DNA of 64,000 bases from Talinum fruticosum (GCA_021018815.1 JAITYX010000030.1:4727001-4791000), one strand, 5' to 3'. Shown: positions 1 through 14,300, numbered from the stretch's first letter. Notes: a model not told the origin generated them from the sequence alone. A program made the numbers and translations.

Positions 1-1226
1 AATTTATTTTATATTGGTTAAATAATTATTATTTATTTCTATTAATACAAACTTATTACTTTTTTAACATTTATATTTTTATTAATAATAATCCATAAAC
101 ACTTCATTAAAAAAAAAGGAAAAAATTAACTAATGAATGTAACATTTAATAACAACCTATAGGTTAATCTCAAAATCCAATATTCATCTTTGAAAATAGA
201 AAACTATATATTGTGTTATATATATTTTTTTTCTAGATTCATAGTGCATGTATTAATTTTTAAAGATATACAATGAATAAGCTTCGTGTACAATATATAA
301 TACTTATTAATTAAATATTAATCAATCAGTTGGACTTTCGACATCTAAAAAAGAGAGCATATCATCGGTTCTCAACAGATTAACCGTCAAACTATTTCCA
401 TCGCTATTTTGATAAATTTTTGTAGCGGTACAAACTATTGAATATTGCTTTAAATTACAAAATATTATTATCATTAATACTTTAAAAGCTTGTTGAACAC
501 ATGTGAGCACCGTAATATTTACATTGGCTTCTTTTAAAAAACGTATTCATAATTTTTTCAAGTCTTATATTTTGACTTATCTTCCTTTATGTTCAAATAT
601 GACATAAATTTATTTTTAAAATGGATTTATAATTTATAAGAGTATGTAAATAGATAATAAATAAATACATATATTTTAAAGGTATGCATAAATATGATCA
701 CAAAAAAAAAAAGAAAAATGATCATCATGATCGGTTAGCCAACATTAATAGAGTTATAGTAGTGATACTTTCTTTACTTGTTATATTGATACTAATGCAT
801 GATTTATGATGATGATGACGATATTAAAAAGATTATACTATTATAGGTTTGAACTTCTTGGCCTCTAATTATTAGATTTATAAATGACTATTTTAAATTG
901 ATAATTAGAATAAATTTTGCATAAGAATATAATTAATTTTTTTAGAAGGAGGTTTTTTAATTATTAATAGTAAAGAATAAAATCAAATGACATACTAAAT
1001 AGAAATAATATGATACTTTAATAATCTTTTGCTAAATTAATTATTTGCTTGTTCGTGAATAAATTTTACCTTAATATTATCAAATTAAAAAAGAAAAAGG
1101 AATAATAACTACTTAAATGCAAAAACTAACCATTAAAATCCTAAAAATATAAAAAGAAAAGGTAAATAACTAATTTAATGTATTTTTTTATGGCATTTAA
1201 TACATCTTCTAAATCCAACTTCAAAC

Positions 1227-1290
<64 letters not shown>

Positions 1291-1945
1291 CTATACGATG
1301 GTAGACTTTTTATTATCATTATTAGGGGCAAGGGTTGGGAAAAGAACAGATAAGATGTTATCTAGGGTTTTTACAACAATCATCAAATATTTAAGATTAA
1401 ATCGGAGCATCTATTATACATTTAGAAATATAGCTCTCATGACATATGTTAATAAATAGTTGGACAAGGGTAAATGAGGAAGATTTTATGAGTCAAATAT
1501 AATAACGTGTTACTTATAAGTATATGATCCAGGATGAATATAAGAATTTACAAAATTAAATTGATTAAAAAAGGAAAAAGACAAAGTGAGTGAGGGAGAT
1601 AGAGTATGGGAATACAAAAAGGAGTCCCACCATGAGAGTGACCATGCTAGTACAGTACAAACAGTGAAACTGTCTGCTCCTCCTCACCACTTACCATGAA
1701 ACAGGCCAACACCAACCCTATTCTTCTAGTATAAACATGTGCTTGATACTTATTAGATATACGAATTAAATACCATGTAAACCGAATCGATTTTAGCTCG
1801 AAAATGAACACTATGAAGTGATTTTTTAAATAAATTTAAGTTAATTTCAAGATCGACACAAAGTTAGTTTAATCAATTATTTAATTTGTGAAACTATTTG
1901 CTATAATTTTTGTGAATAATATATTTTTAAAAAAACTTCATTATT
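1..1945. other. AT-rich intergenic DNA, no gene seen
   Basis: Very AT-rich sequence with short poly-A and poly-T tracts and one long AT array. The reading frames here are short, low in complexity and match nothing I recognise. I see no coding sequence, RNA gene or complete transposon. Confidence 0.6.
1230..1286. repeat. (AT)n microsatellite
   Basis: An uninterrupted AT dinucleotide array of about 57 bases, one of several long AT arrays in the window. Confidence 0.95.
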
Positions 1946-2027
1946 ATGCACGGAGATGAATATCTGTCTTCGTTTAATAAGCCAACTCAAACTTTGTCTC
2001 ATTTAAGAATTGCAACTCAACCAATAA

Positions 2028-2300
2028 TAGTTGATGAAGAAGTGTTTTTAGAGGTGATCGTACCTTTTGCGTGGTCGATTTATAATCATAACTTTCATTC
2101 TCATAAAACCTTTAACCATGGCCCGCTTAAATCCGATGAGATAATTTATCGAATTTATGATTTCAAGTATTAATTATTGTGGCCATTCAAATTTGGGAGA
2201 ATAATTTAGTGAACTATTTCTCGAAAAAACATGTTAACTTTTCAGCCAAAAAGCGCCATGGCAAATTGCAATTTGCAAAGGGAAAAGGTTACTCCTTTTT
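2028..2300 (+). repeat. Diverged direct repeat, copy 1
   Basis: This stretch resembles 2798-3030 in the same orientation. Both copies hold GGTCGATTTATAATCATAA, followed by a similar order of shorter matches and ending near a shared CTCCTTTT. The 75-codon frame at 1946-2173 lies across it, has no recognisable domain and is probably not a gene. Confidence 0.55.
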
Positions 2301-2797
2301 GGGTCTCTTGTTTATAAGCTGTTCGGGTTAAATATTTTCTATTACAAGTAATTCATGAGCTAATTATGACCTGCTTTCTTATTTATTTTTCGTTAAATAT
2401 TAACAGACTGAAAAATAAGAGGGATTTTCCTTTTTTTCTCGTGTGGAGTATATACATCCTGGGATTCTCTCTCTCCCCCACTTGCCATGCAACAGCGCCA
2501 ATCTTCGTATTCTGACCACTCTTTAAAGTTGCTAGTGTTTTAATTTAACCACGTGCTTTTTTCCCCTCTGTCATACTCAAGAAAGTATATTTATCACTTA
2601 AATTTTTGATAAGGTGGGTAAATAATTGATGTTAGGTTCCCAATCCATACGAATTGGCCATTAATAATCAGCTTTATTACTATGATCTGCCATATATTTT
2701 GTGTGATGGCCTTGATTTTTTTAAAAAAGAGGGCAAATTGATGATTGTCATAGTTTAATGAAGCCAAATCTTTACAAATGATTCTCATTATTCGATA

Positions 2798-3030
2798 ATA
2801 GTTGTTGTTGAGGCGATCGTACTTTTACGTGGTCGATTTATAATCATAATTGACCTTTTTGAAAAGTTTTAATTATGGGTCCACTAAAATTCGGTATGAT
2901 AATATCGGTCGGATTCAGAATTTAAGAGGACAATTTCAATGTATCTGTCTACACGAGAAAATGTCATCTTTTTATGACAGACATAATAACATGGAATATT
3001 GAATAAAGGAAAAGTTGCTCCTTTTAAGTT
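2798..3030 (+). repeat. Diverged direct repeat, copy 2
   Basis: Second copy of the repeat at 2028-2300, about 770 bases downstream. Shared blocks include GGCGATCGTAC versus GGTGATCGTAC and the identical 19-base block GGTCGATTTATAATCATAA. It may be a local duplication or two copies of one transposon family; no terminal repeats were identified. Confidence 0.55.
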
Positions 3031-4568
3031 TTCACATATTATTGATAATATGGCAAGGTAATTAAAACAATTTAAATACACATTAGTATCACTAATAATT
3101 ACAACAATAACAATTATTATTATGATTGCAACTATAATAGCTGTAATAAATCTTCCGATCAATATCCAACCACCCATAATTGAAGGCAGCCATCCTCTCA
3201 ACCTTCAATTTGGTGAAGCTTAATTAGGGCAATGGAGTTCATTGCTATACATTGTATTAATATCATAATTGCTTCTCACCCAAAAATAAAAGAAAGCTCG
3301 GTTAGGGCAATGTAATGACACCCTAATCGGATCAACCTTATCTTAAAGGTGCGTCATATGCATAATTTTATAAATATAAAAATTATAAATAAAATTATAA
3401 TTTTATATCATTTATAAATTATAATATAATTGTACTATTTAATAATACCATTATTTTTCAATTTATCGCATGATATAATAATTTTTAAATTGAAAGAAGA
3501 CTTTTAAAGTGTATCTTCATGCCAAACACATTTGATAAATACAAAATGAGAGCAGGCTCATCTCAAAAAGTTATAAAGTTTATATATATAATAAATGTTG
3601 GTTAAGCTTTACAAAAATCTAATCCATATGATGACTCTTATTATAATACGTTTTGTATAGTTTGTTATATTGTATTTTTTAAAGTATGATATATTGTACA
3701 TTAAAATTATATGTCAATAAATGATTTGATAAAAAGGGAAAAAAAAAAAGGGGAGAGTTTATAGAAGAAAAAAAGAAAAAAAAACAGACGTAGTAACTCA
3801 TGAGATAGCATTAGTAGGCATTCCATAACTAATATAGAATTTTCATCTACGGATGAATAACCTTCGAAGGATCTCCTACTAGAGAATCTAATATGGTAAT
3901 TTCGAAATTTGATATGATTAGAGGAATTCATAATTTATTTTTTTAAAAAAAAAACGTAATCCAGTAAAAATTGAAAATCTATCATGGATTAGAGGCATTC
4001 TGAATCGCAAATTTCAGAAGAATATACTTCTTTGTACTGTAACATTTGTTAAACTTTGAGAAGGTAAATATTGGGAATCTCCACTTATGTCGTAATTTCT
4101 AATTTATAGATCTAAAACACATATACGTTAATAATAAATTTTTGGATAAAAAAGTAACTAAAAATAATTTATAGATCTTACACTATTATTTATATTATCC
4201 GAATATCTAAAGGTGCAAATTCTTAAATGCTCGTAGGAACATATACTCGTAGGAGAGAGAGAAAAATATTAGGGTACAAAATTCTCCTATTTTTTCCGTT
4301 CATTCAATCATTTGTTATTAACATATTACGAGGAGCGAGATATTTTCAAATAGATATAAGACATTTTGATCCAAAGGAAGAACTATCTTATATAAAAAAA
4401 AAAAAATCTTCGACGATACTTATTTGAACAATCCTTAAAAAAACCTCAACTTCTACAAAAATTATACGATAAATGAATTAAAACAAGATTTGTACTTGTG
4501 CTAAACTCGATAAGTTCATAAGCAAATAGAGTCTAATTTGCTCAATTTTAATCTAAGCATTATGCATT
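3031..4568. other. AT-rich intergenic DNA, no gene seen
   Basis: Low-complexity AT-rich sequence with A-runs at 3735-3785 and 3940-3955. Short open frames at 3707-3931 and 4227-4427 are rich in Phe, Lys and Ile and look like chance products of base composition. Confidence 0.6.
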
Positions 4569-4993
4569 ATGGATCCGTTCGTGAGTAGCGTTTGAGATAG
4601 TGATTAGTGTTTTGGAGGATGTAAAACACTACTTATCTAAAAATGTAAGTGTTCGGCAAAGTAGTGTTTGACATAGTGAGTAGAGTTTTAGGTAGTGTTT
4701 TTGAAAAGCTACTCAAAGTAATGTTTTCATAAACACTATCTAGTGTTTGCACATAATTTTCAAAATTCTCCTTTTTATTTTCTAAAATCTTTTATCAATT
4801 ATGTCCTTTTAAGTCATTTTATACAAATCTGCTACTTAAACAATCTACTATTACCGAACACACTTATCTCAAATCACTAGTTAAACATCTAACCACTAAC
4901 CGCTAGTCGATGAATGACTAATCGTTAATAAAGCAATTAATGACTACTAAAACATGTAACCACTCATTGAAACAATTAATTTTACCGAACACG
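4569..4993. mobile_element. MITE-like element, imperfect ends
   Basis: A 425-base block whose left end (GGATCCGTTCG) resembles the reverse complement of its right end (CGAACACGCCC). Inside are many variants of AGTGTTT and TAGTG. No clean target duplication flanks it, so the call rests on weak terminal symmetry and on resemblance to hAT-type MITEs. Confidence 0.35.
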
Positions 4994-7198
4994 CCCGTAC
5001 GAGTGGAATTGAAATAATCTTCATTTATAACAAATAAAATTTTCGTGTCACTCATATTTTCTATATATATAAAACTCAAATTCTAAATTTTGTTTAAAAA
5101 TAATAAATGTTAATTCTCTTAAACCGATTTAATTTATAAGCTAGTGGAGTTTTTTATTAGGTGCCGATATAGTTGACAAAATTGAAGCAATGGAGGCCCA
5201 CAGCAAATCAAATCAGGTGATGTTACTTAAAAATCCAAATGAATAATAATTACTCATCTCCACCTTATAAAAGTTTTTATACTCCATTCGTCCTCTCCTA
5301 TTCTTTTTTTTTTTTTTTTGAAGGAAAAAATTGCACTTCCATGCATCATCCTACCAAAAAAAAAAAAAAACTGAATATATTACTCCATTTATTTTTACTA
5401 AGAACCTGTTTTATTTTAGTTGTAAAAATCTGTAGACAAAGTTATAAAAAATTATAATATAGTTATAAAGTTAGTTATAAAAAGTTGTAAGGATTTATAA
5501 AAGTTGTAAGGCTCTAAGTTAAAATTAAATACAACAGGACCTAAGTTTGATCATGAATAATTAAAATTTCATGGATGTTTTAATTTAATAATTGTGAAAG
5601 AGTTTTAGTTCGTTGTCTTCTTTGTTATTTTGCTTACAAAAAAAAAACAAAAAACAAGCATGTTATCTTATTTTTAATTTGTTGCATCGTTGTTATTATA
5701 GGATACAATTATCATAATTGAAACGACCTACATCATACAAGTATTATATATAGATCTTAACCGTTTAAATTTTTATATTTTAAATAAAATAAATTATATT
5801 TTAAAAATTTAAAAGTATTTATAAATATAAAAACATATAATTTACTTGAGCTATGTCTGATTGCATTCCTTTTTTCCTCAAACACATGACTTACTGTGTC
5901 AAAAAATATAGAAACATAAATTCATGACTTCGTTTTTCCCTAAAGTTCCCATAGTTGGAAGTTTTTATGCCACCATTTTTACCGGCTAAAAAGCTCGGCC
6001 TTTCATGAATTCCGGCGTCCTATCTCATGTTAACAGAAAGATATCGGAACACAACATGGTTGACATTGGTGAAGACTCTCACGACTTTATCTGGATGACC
6101 TGAAAAATGGCTTGATTAGAGCTTATCGCCGGTGCAAACTTCGCTGAGGACAAGCTCCTGCCGAGGGCAAACCTCGAGAAGAAACCCTTGGTGTTCATCT
6201 AGTCGTGGAAGGCTACTGCAATTCATGACTACACTAGACCCAAATCGTTTATGAGCTTAAAGTTAGTTTTTTTAATTGTGATTAATAATTGCATAATATA
6301 ATACACAATATCATTTAATTAGGTTAGTCAAATTTTAAGAAGATTTATTTAAGTTTTAGAATATAATTTTTAACTTATTTAAATTGTAAAATATAGATGG
6401 TTATAATTGATTTAGTATACACGTAAATTTATTTATATTATTATAGTTTGTAGTATATTGACAACCAATATAACTTTTTAAATATATTGTATAATTGCAT
6501 TGCTGTTTCAGAAAATATTATTAGACATCTAAAAATAGGAATTTTTATCGCTTTCTCAGGATAGAAGGAGTATGTAGAATGCTAATAACATTAATCAATC
6601 TACATTAATGTGGAGACAGATGTAAAAATTTATGCAAGTGATATTTGAATGCAAATTAAAAATAACCAGTCCAACAATCTTTATTATTTAAACTAACTAA
6701 AAACTACATAATTTCTTTGGGGGTCTGAGCAAAAAAAACTACATATAATGGATGTTATATCTTAATATCATGCACTATACCAATGGTTAAGGGTGAAATG
6801 AGTTAGCATAAACTTGACATGTTGTTAGATGATGCAAGACTTCCATTGTATATCATATGTTTTTTTTTTGGTGCTGTGTTTTTGTTAGTTATAAAACAAT
6901 GGACTTTTTTTTTAAAAAACCGAGTAATGGTACGTTCGAAATGACATATAAAATAAATAGAAATAGCAAATATAACATAAATGAACGAAACGAACAGAAA
7001 TAGACATAAACAATTGGCTAAATGAGTTGAAATGAACAAAAATGACTAGAAATGAGCATATTCGATTAAAATTGAACATAAATGAATATAAATATAATAG
7101 AAAACAGAAATAGATGTTGGTATATATGTCAATTCGAACATACCCTAAAACATTGGGCTTTAATTATCTTGTTAAACATGACCGATTGATTTCTTATT
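4994..7198. other. Intergenic DNA with poly-A/T tracts
   Basis: AT-rich sequence without an intact gene. The exception in composition is the more GC-rich block at 5960-6255, listed separately. Frames at 5239-5457 and 6803-7039 are homopolymer-driven and not supported. Confidence 0.55.
5960..6255 (+). pseudogene. Possible decayed coding fragment, family unknown
   Basis: This block is clearly richer in G+C than its surroundings and reads on the plus strand as peptide-like segments interrupted by stops, for example HVNRKISEHNMVDIGEDSHD and LEKKPLVFI. The composition and long non-repetitive amino-acid runs suggest an old gene fragment. I do not recognise the family, and there is no start codon or splice structure to define it. 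It could also be part of an unrecognised transposon. Confidence 0.3.
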
Positions 7199-8011
7199 GG
7201 CTCTGTTTGGTGACACACTGTGAACTGTTAAGTGTTTGAATTAGTTATTTGCATTTGTTGTTTGAATTAATAGTTTTTAGAAAAATTGTTTGGTACAATT
7301 AACTATTTTGGCAATAGATGATTGTTAAGGTTCCACTTCTACCCTTATCTCTAAAGTGTATCTTAATTGAATATAAATTTTTTATTTATTAGTGATATTA
7401 TTTTCTTTTTTAAAAAATTAAATATTTGTCATATATTGAAATTAACTTCACCAATAAAATCTTATTGCTTACTTTTTCTGCATAATTTGTATTCATTATT
7501 TATCTAATTTTCTTTTCAATGTACGTATATATTTGTTGGATATGTCGCTTTTTGTTTATGAATTGAAATTGATATTAGTTTCAAATGATTTGATCTTCAT
7601 TAAATTAATTTTTTTAAAATATTACTACTAATCTGCATCAATTCAAAGTTGATAGTCTAAAGTCCAAACAACCAAGTACTGAATATGATTTGATCTGCAT
7701 TAGATTGAATATGAGATATGGGGTGGAGAGTTCTTCGAAGAGGGGTCATGATATCTTTTCCCCATAATCGAATTTGGCAACAAAGGTTGATATATAACAA
7801 AACTTGTAATTTTCGTCAAAATTTGGGCAAAATAGTAAGTTTAATAAAAAAGCACTCACCAAAATGATATTATCAACAATTATACGAGAAAGAGATGTTT
7901 AAGACCAAACAATTCTTTTAAACAATTCTCTGTCAAAGACCACTTTATATATAAACAACTACCCCAAATAATTAACTTTTACCAAACATTTGTTGCTAAC
8001 CAAACATAGCC
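7199..8011. mobile_element. MITE-like or small non-autonomous DNA transposon
   Basis: The left end GGCTCTGTTTGGT is close to the reverse complement of the right end ACCAAACATAGCC, which gives 12 of 13 matching terminal bases around an 813-base AT-rich body with no coding capacity. The termini resemble common plant hAT-type MITE ends. I could not find a perfect 8-base target duplication, so exact borders are uncertain. Confidence 0.5.
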
Positions 8012-9509
8012 ATTATATTTCATGTCCATAGAAAACTGATAAACACCATCCTTTATTAAGTTTCGACCATCGATTGAATTAATTAATTGACGAGATGATT
8101 AAAACATCATGTATTAAAATAATTTATTTATCATTAACTATAGACATAAGAGTATGTTACTCATAACAATTAATGTAAAATATTCACCATATATATACCC
8201 TATCAACATAGATTGGTCAATTTCACGTTTAGGCTCTTTCGACAAAATGAGTTATTTTAGTAGCGGATAATTGTTTGTATAACGAGATATCTATTTAGGT
8301 AGCATATAACTGTTGGATTTTAATTGTTAGCGGATAAGCTGTTCAATTGAGTCATTGAAGAAATGTATTTGATAAATTGATATAAATAATTTGCCAAATA
8401 TAAATTAATGAAGGGATATTTTTGTCAAAAAAATATGAAATACTACTTTTAAATGTAAAAGATGATATTCTTAACTTTTCAAAAACACTACTTGACAAGC
8501 TATGAGCTATTGCAAACGATAATTGAAACACCATCTCACCGGACACTAATATTTAGTTAGTTAAAATTTTGACTTGGTTAAAGCACTAAATGCTAGTCCA
8601 AATATTGTGGCCCAACAAAGCCTTATTTTCTTCAACCAAAATCTTATGTTGGAATCTTGTAATGGAGAAAAATTATTATGAAAGAGCTTTGCCCCTTTAT
8701 GACTCAAGTAAATCAACTCCAATAAAATAGAAAAATCAAGATAAAACAAAAGTGAGAAAAATATTTAACTGTAGTACAAACACGCCTATATAATACTCAC
8801 TCCATCCCTATAAAAAACTATCAAATATAGGAAAAATATAAAAATAAAGAAACATTGTATATTGTTAAAAAACTTTAAATTTGTTTAAATATTTAAATTT
8901 TCTATGAATAGTGCAGATTTCTAGATAAAAATTTTCATCATATTAATTGAAAAAAATAAATATATAATTTTTCGATAATGAAATGTGTGATTCTATTATT
9001 ATTATATTGACGTGTATTACAAGATATTTAAAAATAAAAATTAAAAAAATTTTAAGACAACGAAGGACATCTTTATCTACACTAAAAAAGACAAAAAATG
9101 GATTCTATAACACTTCAGTCCAATCAAGTAAGAAAAATAGCAGACATACCAACATTTACTATATACGTCTACGCTTAATTTAAGACAATATTTCTCATAT
9201 GTTATGTTGCAAATTAAATTAGTTCTCAACAAAAAAAAAAAAAAAAAAAAGAAAATCATCATCTCATGATCAATTGTCCACAAAAATTCATTATTATTGT
9301 TCAGGTCAGAGTTCGATGTATATGGAGAAGGCAACATAAAAATATAATAAAAATTAATATAAGTAGAATTTAAATTGAATTTATAGTAATTCTTTTCAAG
9401 TACTTAAACAACTATATTTATTACTAGCATCTTAAAATAATGCCCCGATCCAACAAAAATTTTACAGGGATGTCTTAATTTTTACTGATTATTTTTTTGA
9501 AAATTCAAT

Positions 9510-9588
<79 letters not shown>

Positions 9589-10539
9589 TCCCAGTATATA
9601 TAGTAATCCATCATAATCGAGAAAAGAAGAATGGTGATGAAACATCTGGAGCACAAAATGGTAGTTATGTATTTACCTAAATGAATATTCAGCAAGTTGC
9701 AATAGGCAATTGGAAAGAGCGGGCCTATTTTATTTTTTTAAAAAAATTAATATTTGAAAGCGACCTTATGATATGTCAATTTTTGTAAGATTATATTTTC
9801 CCAACCCTTTTGGCAAAGACATTATATTGTGGACGGAGAAGGTGACATGTTTGGTCTTTTTAAAGAATAAATAAATCACATAATAAAAGGATTCCTTCGC
9901 ATTATTTTTGCGAATGGTAGCTTCAAGAATTTATAGTACAAAGAGGATAGACTTGTATATGACAAAACCAAACCAAGACAAAATTCCATTAAATTTGCAT
10001 AAGTGGACCACATAAAATATATATGTATTCCTTTTTAAAATTATTCAAAAACCCAATATTCAATTAAACAATTGAAGACATTATAATTACTTTTTGGAGC
10101 ATTAGAAAATATTTTTTAATCCCCAAAACAAATAAAATAGACTTTAATGGTAAAGATTGGTATCTAAATAGTTTAAAATATCATTACATTTTAATACGAG
10201 AATAAAGAAAAAAAAACTCTCATTACACACTATCAATGAAAATTAGTTAATAAGAGCTCATTAATAAGTAACAAAAATAATTTAAGCTAATATATCATTT
10301 CTTCAAATTTTTTTTTTTTTATGGTAAACAATATTAGGCAGCCCCTTTTTAAGGATTCTATCTATATTATCATCAAACAATATACATGTAAACTCTTGTG
10401 AGAAAGAGGATATAAAAGTAACTCTAGACCTCATAACACATCGTAATTTGACAATAAAATTAATTGCCTTATTACCCTCTTTATAAATATGATTAATTGA
10501 ATAATAAGAGAACAATGAAAGCATAATTAGTTTGTCATG
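8012..10539. other. AT-rich intergenic DNA
   Basis: No gene seen. It contains a long AT array, a poly-A tract near 9232-9250 and an 8.8 kb segment starting CTCACTCCATCCCTATAAA that resembles a Stowaway-type MITE end, but no matching partner end was located. Confidence 0.55.
9516..9582. repeat. (AT)n microsatellite
   Basis: An uninterrupted TA/AT array of about 66 bases. It produces a spurious frame of alternating Ile and Tyr residues. Confidence 0.95.
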
Positions 10540-10874
10540 AACCAGCGATTGGATCCTCCACGGGATGTGAATGATATACCCTGAACTACCTCAACAACGA
10601 ACTTATTGTCTCTCTCAACTTGTATGTGTGTGAATCCCGCCTCCGGTGCTTGCTTTAATTCCCTCTCACATAATCATAACTTCAGACACAAGTATAGGTG
10701 TTTTATACATAAATTAGTACCTGCTTGAATAATGAGACTTCCTTTCCAATTGCATATAACATAACATGTTGTTGCTCCTGCCAAAGAAAATGTGCCATCG
10801 AAATTGATTTTGGTGAAGTTGTCTCGGGAGGAGTCCACCTTATGAACACAAGTGGTCTTAGATAAGGGAATCAA
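10540..10874 (-). pseudogene. RNase H-like domain fragment (LINE/RVT_3 type), decayed
   Basis: Read on the minus strand, this stretch encodes KINFDGTFSLAGATTCYVI followed by NWKGSLI, then after a break VERDNKFVVEVVQG. The order NFDG...G.V...W.G...GL.A..E.G...I..E.D...V is that of the plant RNase H-like domain found at the end of L1-type LINE polyproteins and in many host genome copies. Stops interrupt it between the two halves. Upstream minus-strand sequence (about 10875-11000) is also broken. I read it as a fossil retroelement fragment rather than a functional gene. Confidence 0.6.
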
Positions 10875-11049
10875 GTGAAATGATAGGGATGATCATATGT
10901 GATAAGAAGAATAGGTATATGTTGCTGCCACTCTGCCCAATTATGTTTTACTCGAATAAGTGAACCCATGGGTTAGTCCACCTTTTTCATCGGTGTTGAA
11001 GTGTTTTCATAAAGCTGTACTACACATTTATTATTAATCCTATAGATTA

Positions 11050-11317
11050 CTCCATTTGCTTTAAATACTTGTCGTTTTTGGGCCTTTTGGAGGAATATCA
11101 AGAAAACATAATATTCATGACAAAATTTGTGTCAAAACAAGTTGCCCCAAATTTCATTGAAAATGAAGAAAGTTAGTAAAAAGAAAAAAGAAAAAAAGTA
11201 ATTAATAATGATAAAATTAATAAATTAGTCATTAAAATATCATTGAGATTTTAAAGTGACCTATATTGTCAAATAAAAAAGGTTAGTTAAGTGACATATA
11301 TCGTGAAACGAAGGAAG
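11050..11317. mobile_element. Stowaway-like MITE
   Basis: A 268-base element flanked by TA dinucleotides. The left arm begins CTCCATTTGCTTTAAATAC and the right arm, read as reverse complement, begins CTTCCTTCGTTTCACGATA, typical of the CTCCNTCCGTTTC ends of plant Stowaway/Tc1-mariner MITEs. No coding capacity. A related, more decayed copy lies at 18088-18353. Confidence 0.6.
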
Positions 11318-14300
11318 TATTATATTTTGATAAGAAGATAAAGGGAAATAACTGAAAGTGAAATGCTCATAATTTTCTGTTCTTGATTATATATATATAT
11401 AACCAAAGTTGTTAGAATTGAGATCCTAGTTAGAATTGATTAGGGGTGGTTAAAATCAAAATTGTAGAATTAAATCAATAATAATAAAATTCTAATATTT
11501 GTTTATAATAGTGAATTTCTTTATAAAAATAAAATTTTTAGCTAACATTTGTAAAATTTTATAGAAATCTAATTGAACTACACTTTACCAATTTTTGTAT
11601 CAAAAGCATACTATTGTGATAAATTTTCGAATAAAATTACGTCAACAATTGATGAAACTTAGTTAGAATTGTGGATCGGATGGTAGGATCGTATAATCGT
11701 ATTACGATCCTGTGATATATTTTTGAACTGAATTGTGATAGTAAGATTCTAACACATTTAAGATTTTATAATAGGAGTTGGATCGATGAAAGATTTTTTA
11801 TCATAGAATCGTAAGATCGTAAAATTCGGATAGAAAGTTTAATAACCATGCATACAGCATCAATCATTTTTCTTTTTAGGTGATACAACATCAACAATTC
11901 AAAGTATGATATTGAAGGGAAATTTCAAAGGCTTGCTCAATAATTATAAGGACTTTTTAAAATTTTAGCAAAATCTTTAGTGGAATTATTAAATTGTCGA
12001 ATTTTTTTTTTGGATTGGTATGACATGGTCGAAGTTTAGTAGTACTTTTTTTTTTTTTTTTTTGTGTGGATAGAAAAGTTAACTAGTAGTACTTATAATT
12101 TGCGTAATTTGTAGGAAATTGATGTATCCATATATGTTGGATAATTTTGGATAGAGAAGTTTAATAACCATGCTTAATTCGTGATTGAAGTGATATATGA
12201 CAGGCAGCAACTTTGTTCGTGTGGCCTCCCTCGTCCCTACCAACAATTTGTTTTCTTTCCTTTTTTTTAAATTTATTGTTAGAATGACACTAATTCAATT
12301 ACATAAATAAAATTTTGAAATCCGACATTGACCAACAAATTCACGACCAAATTACTTTTTGTTTAGGGTTAGCAACTATGAAATGAATAAATTCTTATTT
12401 TTATTTCTATTTCTGTTTGTTTGTGTTTTTTTTTGTGTAACTTCAAACATGTCTTAAATAATTAAGAGAGAATCATGAAATTAATAGAAAAAACCATTAG
12501 TTCATATTGTATCATGTTTTGTGTTAACAGTTACTTTAGGTCAACTTATTTTCAATTTGAGCAACCAATGTTTAGTTTAGTATTTAGTTTAATGTGCACG
12601 TCTTACAAAACAAATAATTTCACTGGAAGTTTTAGGTCAAGTTTAGTTCAACTCAAATGTAAACAAATTTATTACAGATATGAGATTAAATTTCGAATCG
12701 ATTTTGTTAGGTTTAAATTTAAAGGGAGAGTTCGCATAGAACAATCACATGGGGACCTAACAACGCTATTGCTGAGTCAGTGTGCATTTAACGTGTGACA
12801 CATGGCAGGCTGTAATTGGAAACGTGAATACGTTGCCAAAAAAAAAAGCCCACATTTGCCGAGTGCATACGAGCACATGCCTGATGGGCCTTCGAAAACC
12901 ACTCATGCTCCCCTTTCCAAAAAAGAAAATTTAATAATAATACAAATAAATAAATAAATTTCCTTCTGGAAAAAAATATCCATGCATGTTTTGGCTTTTT
13001 CCGGCCGAAATATTATTTACAAACGTGCTTAAATAAAAACAAAACAACCGGCCTCCTTTTTATTTATTTATTTATTTTAAAAAATAAATATTTGGTTGGC
13101 TAAGATTGGACAGGACTGGGAGTCTGTGACTCCTTTCTGGTGTCGTGATGATCACATAATTCTTATCAGAATTCAGTGAATTTGGCCATTTTTTCTTTCT
13201 ATATTCGTATTAAACTTGTCAAAATCTCAGGTTGGTACAAATATTGTTGCCTTGTGTTTTTATATATACTCACCAGGACATCTCAACCACCTCTCTCACT
13301 CTCTCTCTCTCTCTCCCTTTGCCTCTGCAGGAGGCTCGTTCCCAGCCCCCCTCTCTCTCTCTCTCCCCCTTCCGTCGCTAGCTGCTTCGTTGTCCCGAGG
13401 GAAACCTACACAAGCTTGGCCGGTTGCGACCCCGCGGGGCCCATGATATTCATCCTCGAAATAGACTGGTCCTCATGGAATAACGTGTTTTCGTAAGATA
13501 TTATGTATATCTGTAATCTGTCGCGTAGTTTGTAACTTAGTACGCTACATAATATGTTGAGAGCGAATTTATCGTGTATTTTTAATGAAATTGTTGGTAT
13601 TTGTGGATGAATTTAATGGGCTTTATATTCACGTATTCTGCGGACCAAATATGCTGAGATATTGGTATTATATTCATATATTCTAATTAAATATTTAGGA
13701 AAAATATGAGCATACTTTACTATAAATATGAAAATTTGAAGTTTTCCCATTTGAAAAAGAAGCAAACCCACACATCTACAACTAATTAAGGGAGATAATG
13801 ACATATTATTAGTATAATATACATATGAATTATTAGGTAGAGTGTATATTGAATAAAAATAATAAAAAAGGGTGGAAAATGCAATTAATGAGAAATAATA
13901 AATTTAGAAGGGGAAAGGAATAATATAAAATTAGGGTATTAAATTGAGTGTGGAGAAGATAAGAAGAAGCATGTTGCTACTTTTGTAGTATAAACAAATA
14001 GAAACGTGTGTAGGAAAGTGGAAGTAGTAAGTCAAGATCAACTCCAAGAGTTTTATTATTATTATTATTATTTATGTTTCCATGCAGCACCAAATACAAA
14101 AAAATAAAAAAACAGTTATTATTTAAACGAAGCACTACCCCCATGTGAATCATGGCCTTGTACAGGGAGATAAGCCCACTAACCCACCTAACACATGACA
14201 AATTACCACATCAAATATTATTATTATTATTTTTATATTATAAACTATGCCTGTGTGTGTCCTTAATCGCTTTATAATTAATTAATTCCTGTAAAGTAAC

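Noticed and set aside
9489..9695. Ile/Tyr-alternating frames at AT arrays (also 24788-25016)
   Set aside because: Direct translation of dinucleotide repeats.
12475..12798. 107-codon plus-strand frame
   Set aside because: Composition rich in Phe, Tyr, Ser and Lys, no domain, no splice or promoter context; likely chance in AT-rich DNA.
13176..13496. 106-codon frame over the CT arrays
   Set aside because: Most of its middle is a Leu/Ser run from the microsatellite; no conserved sequence.
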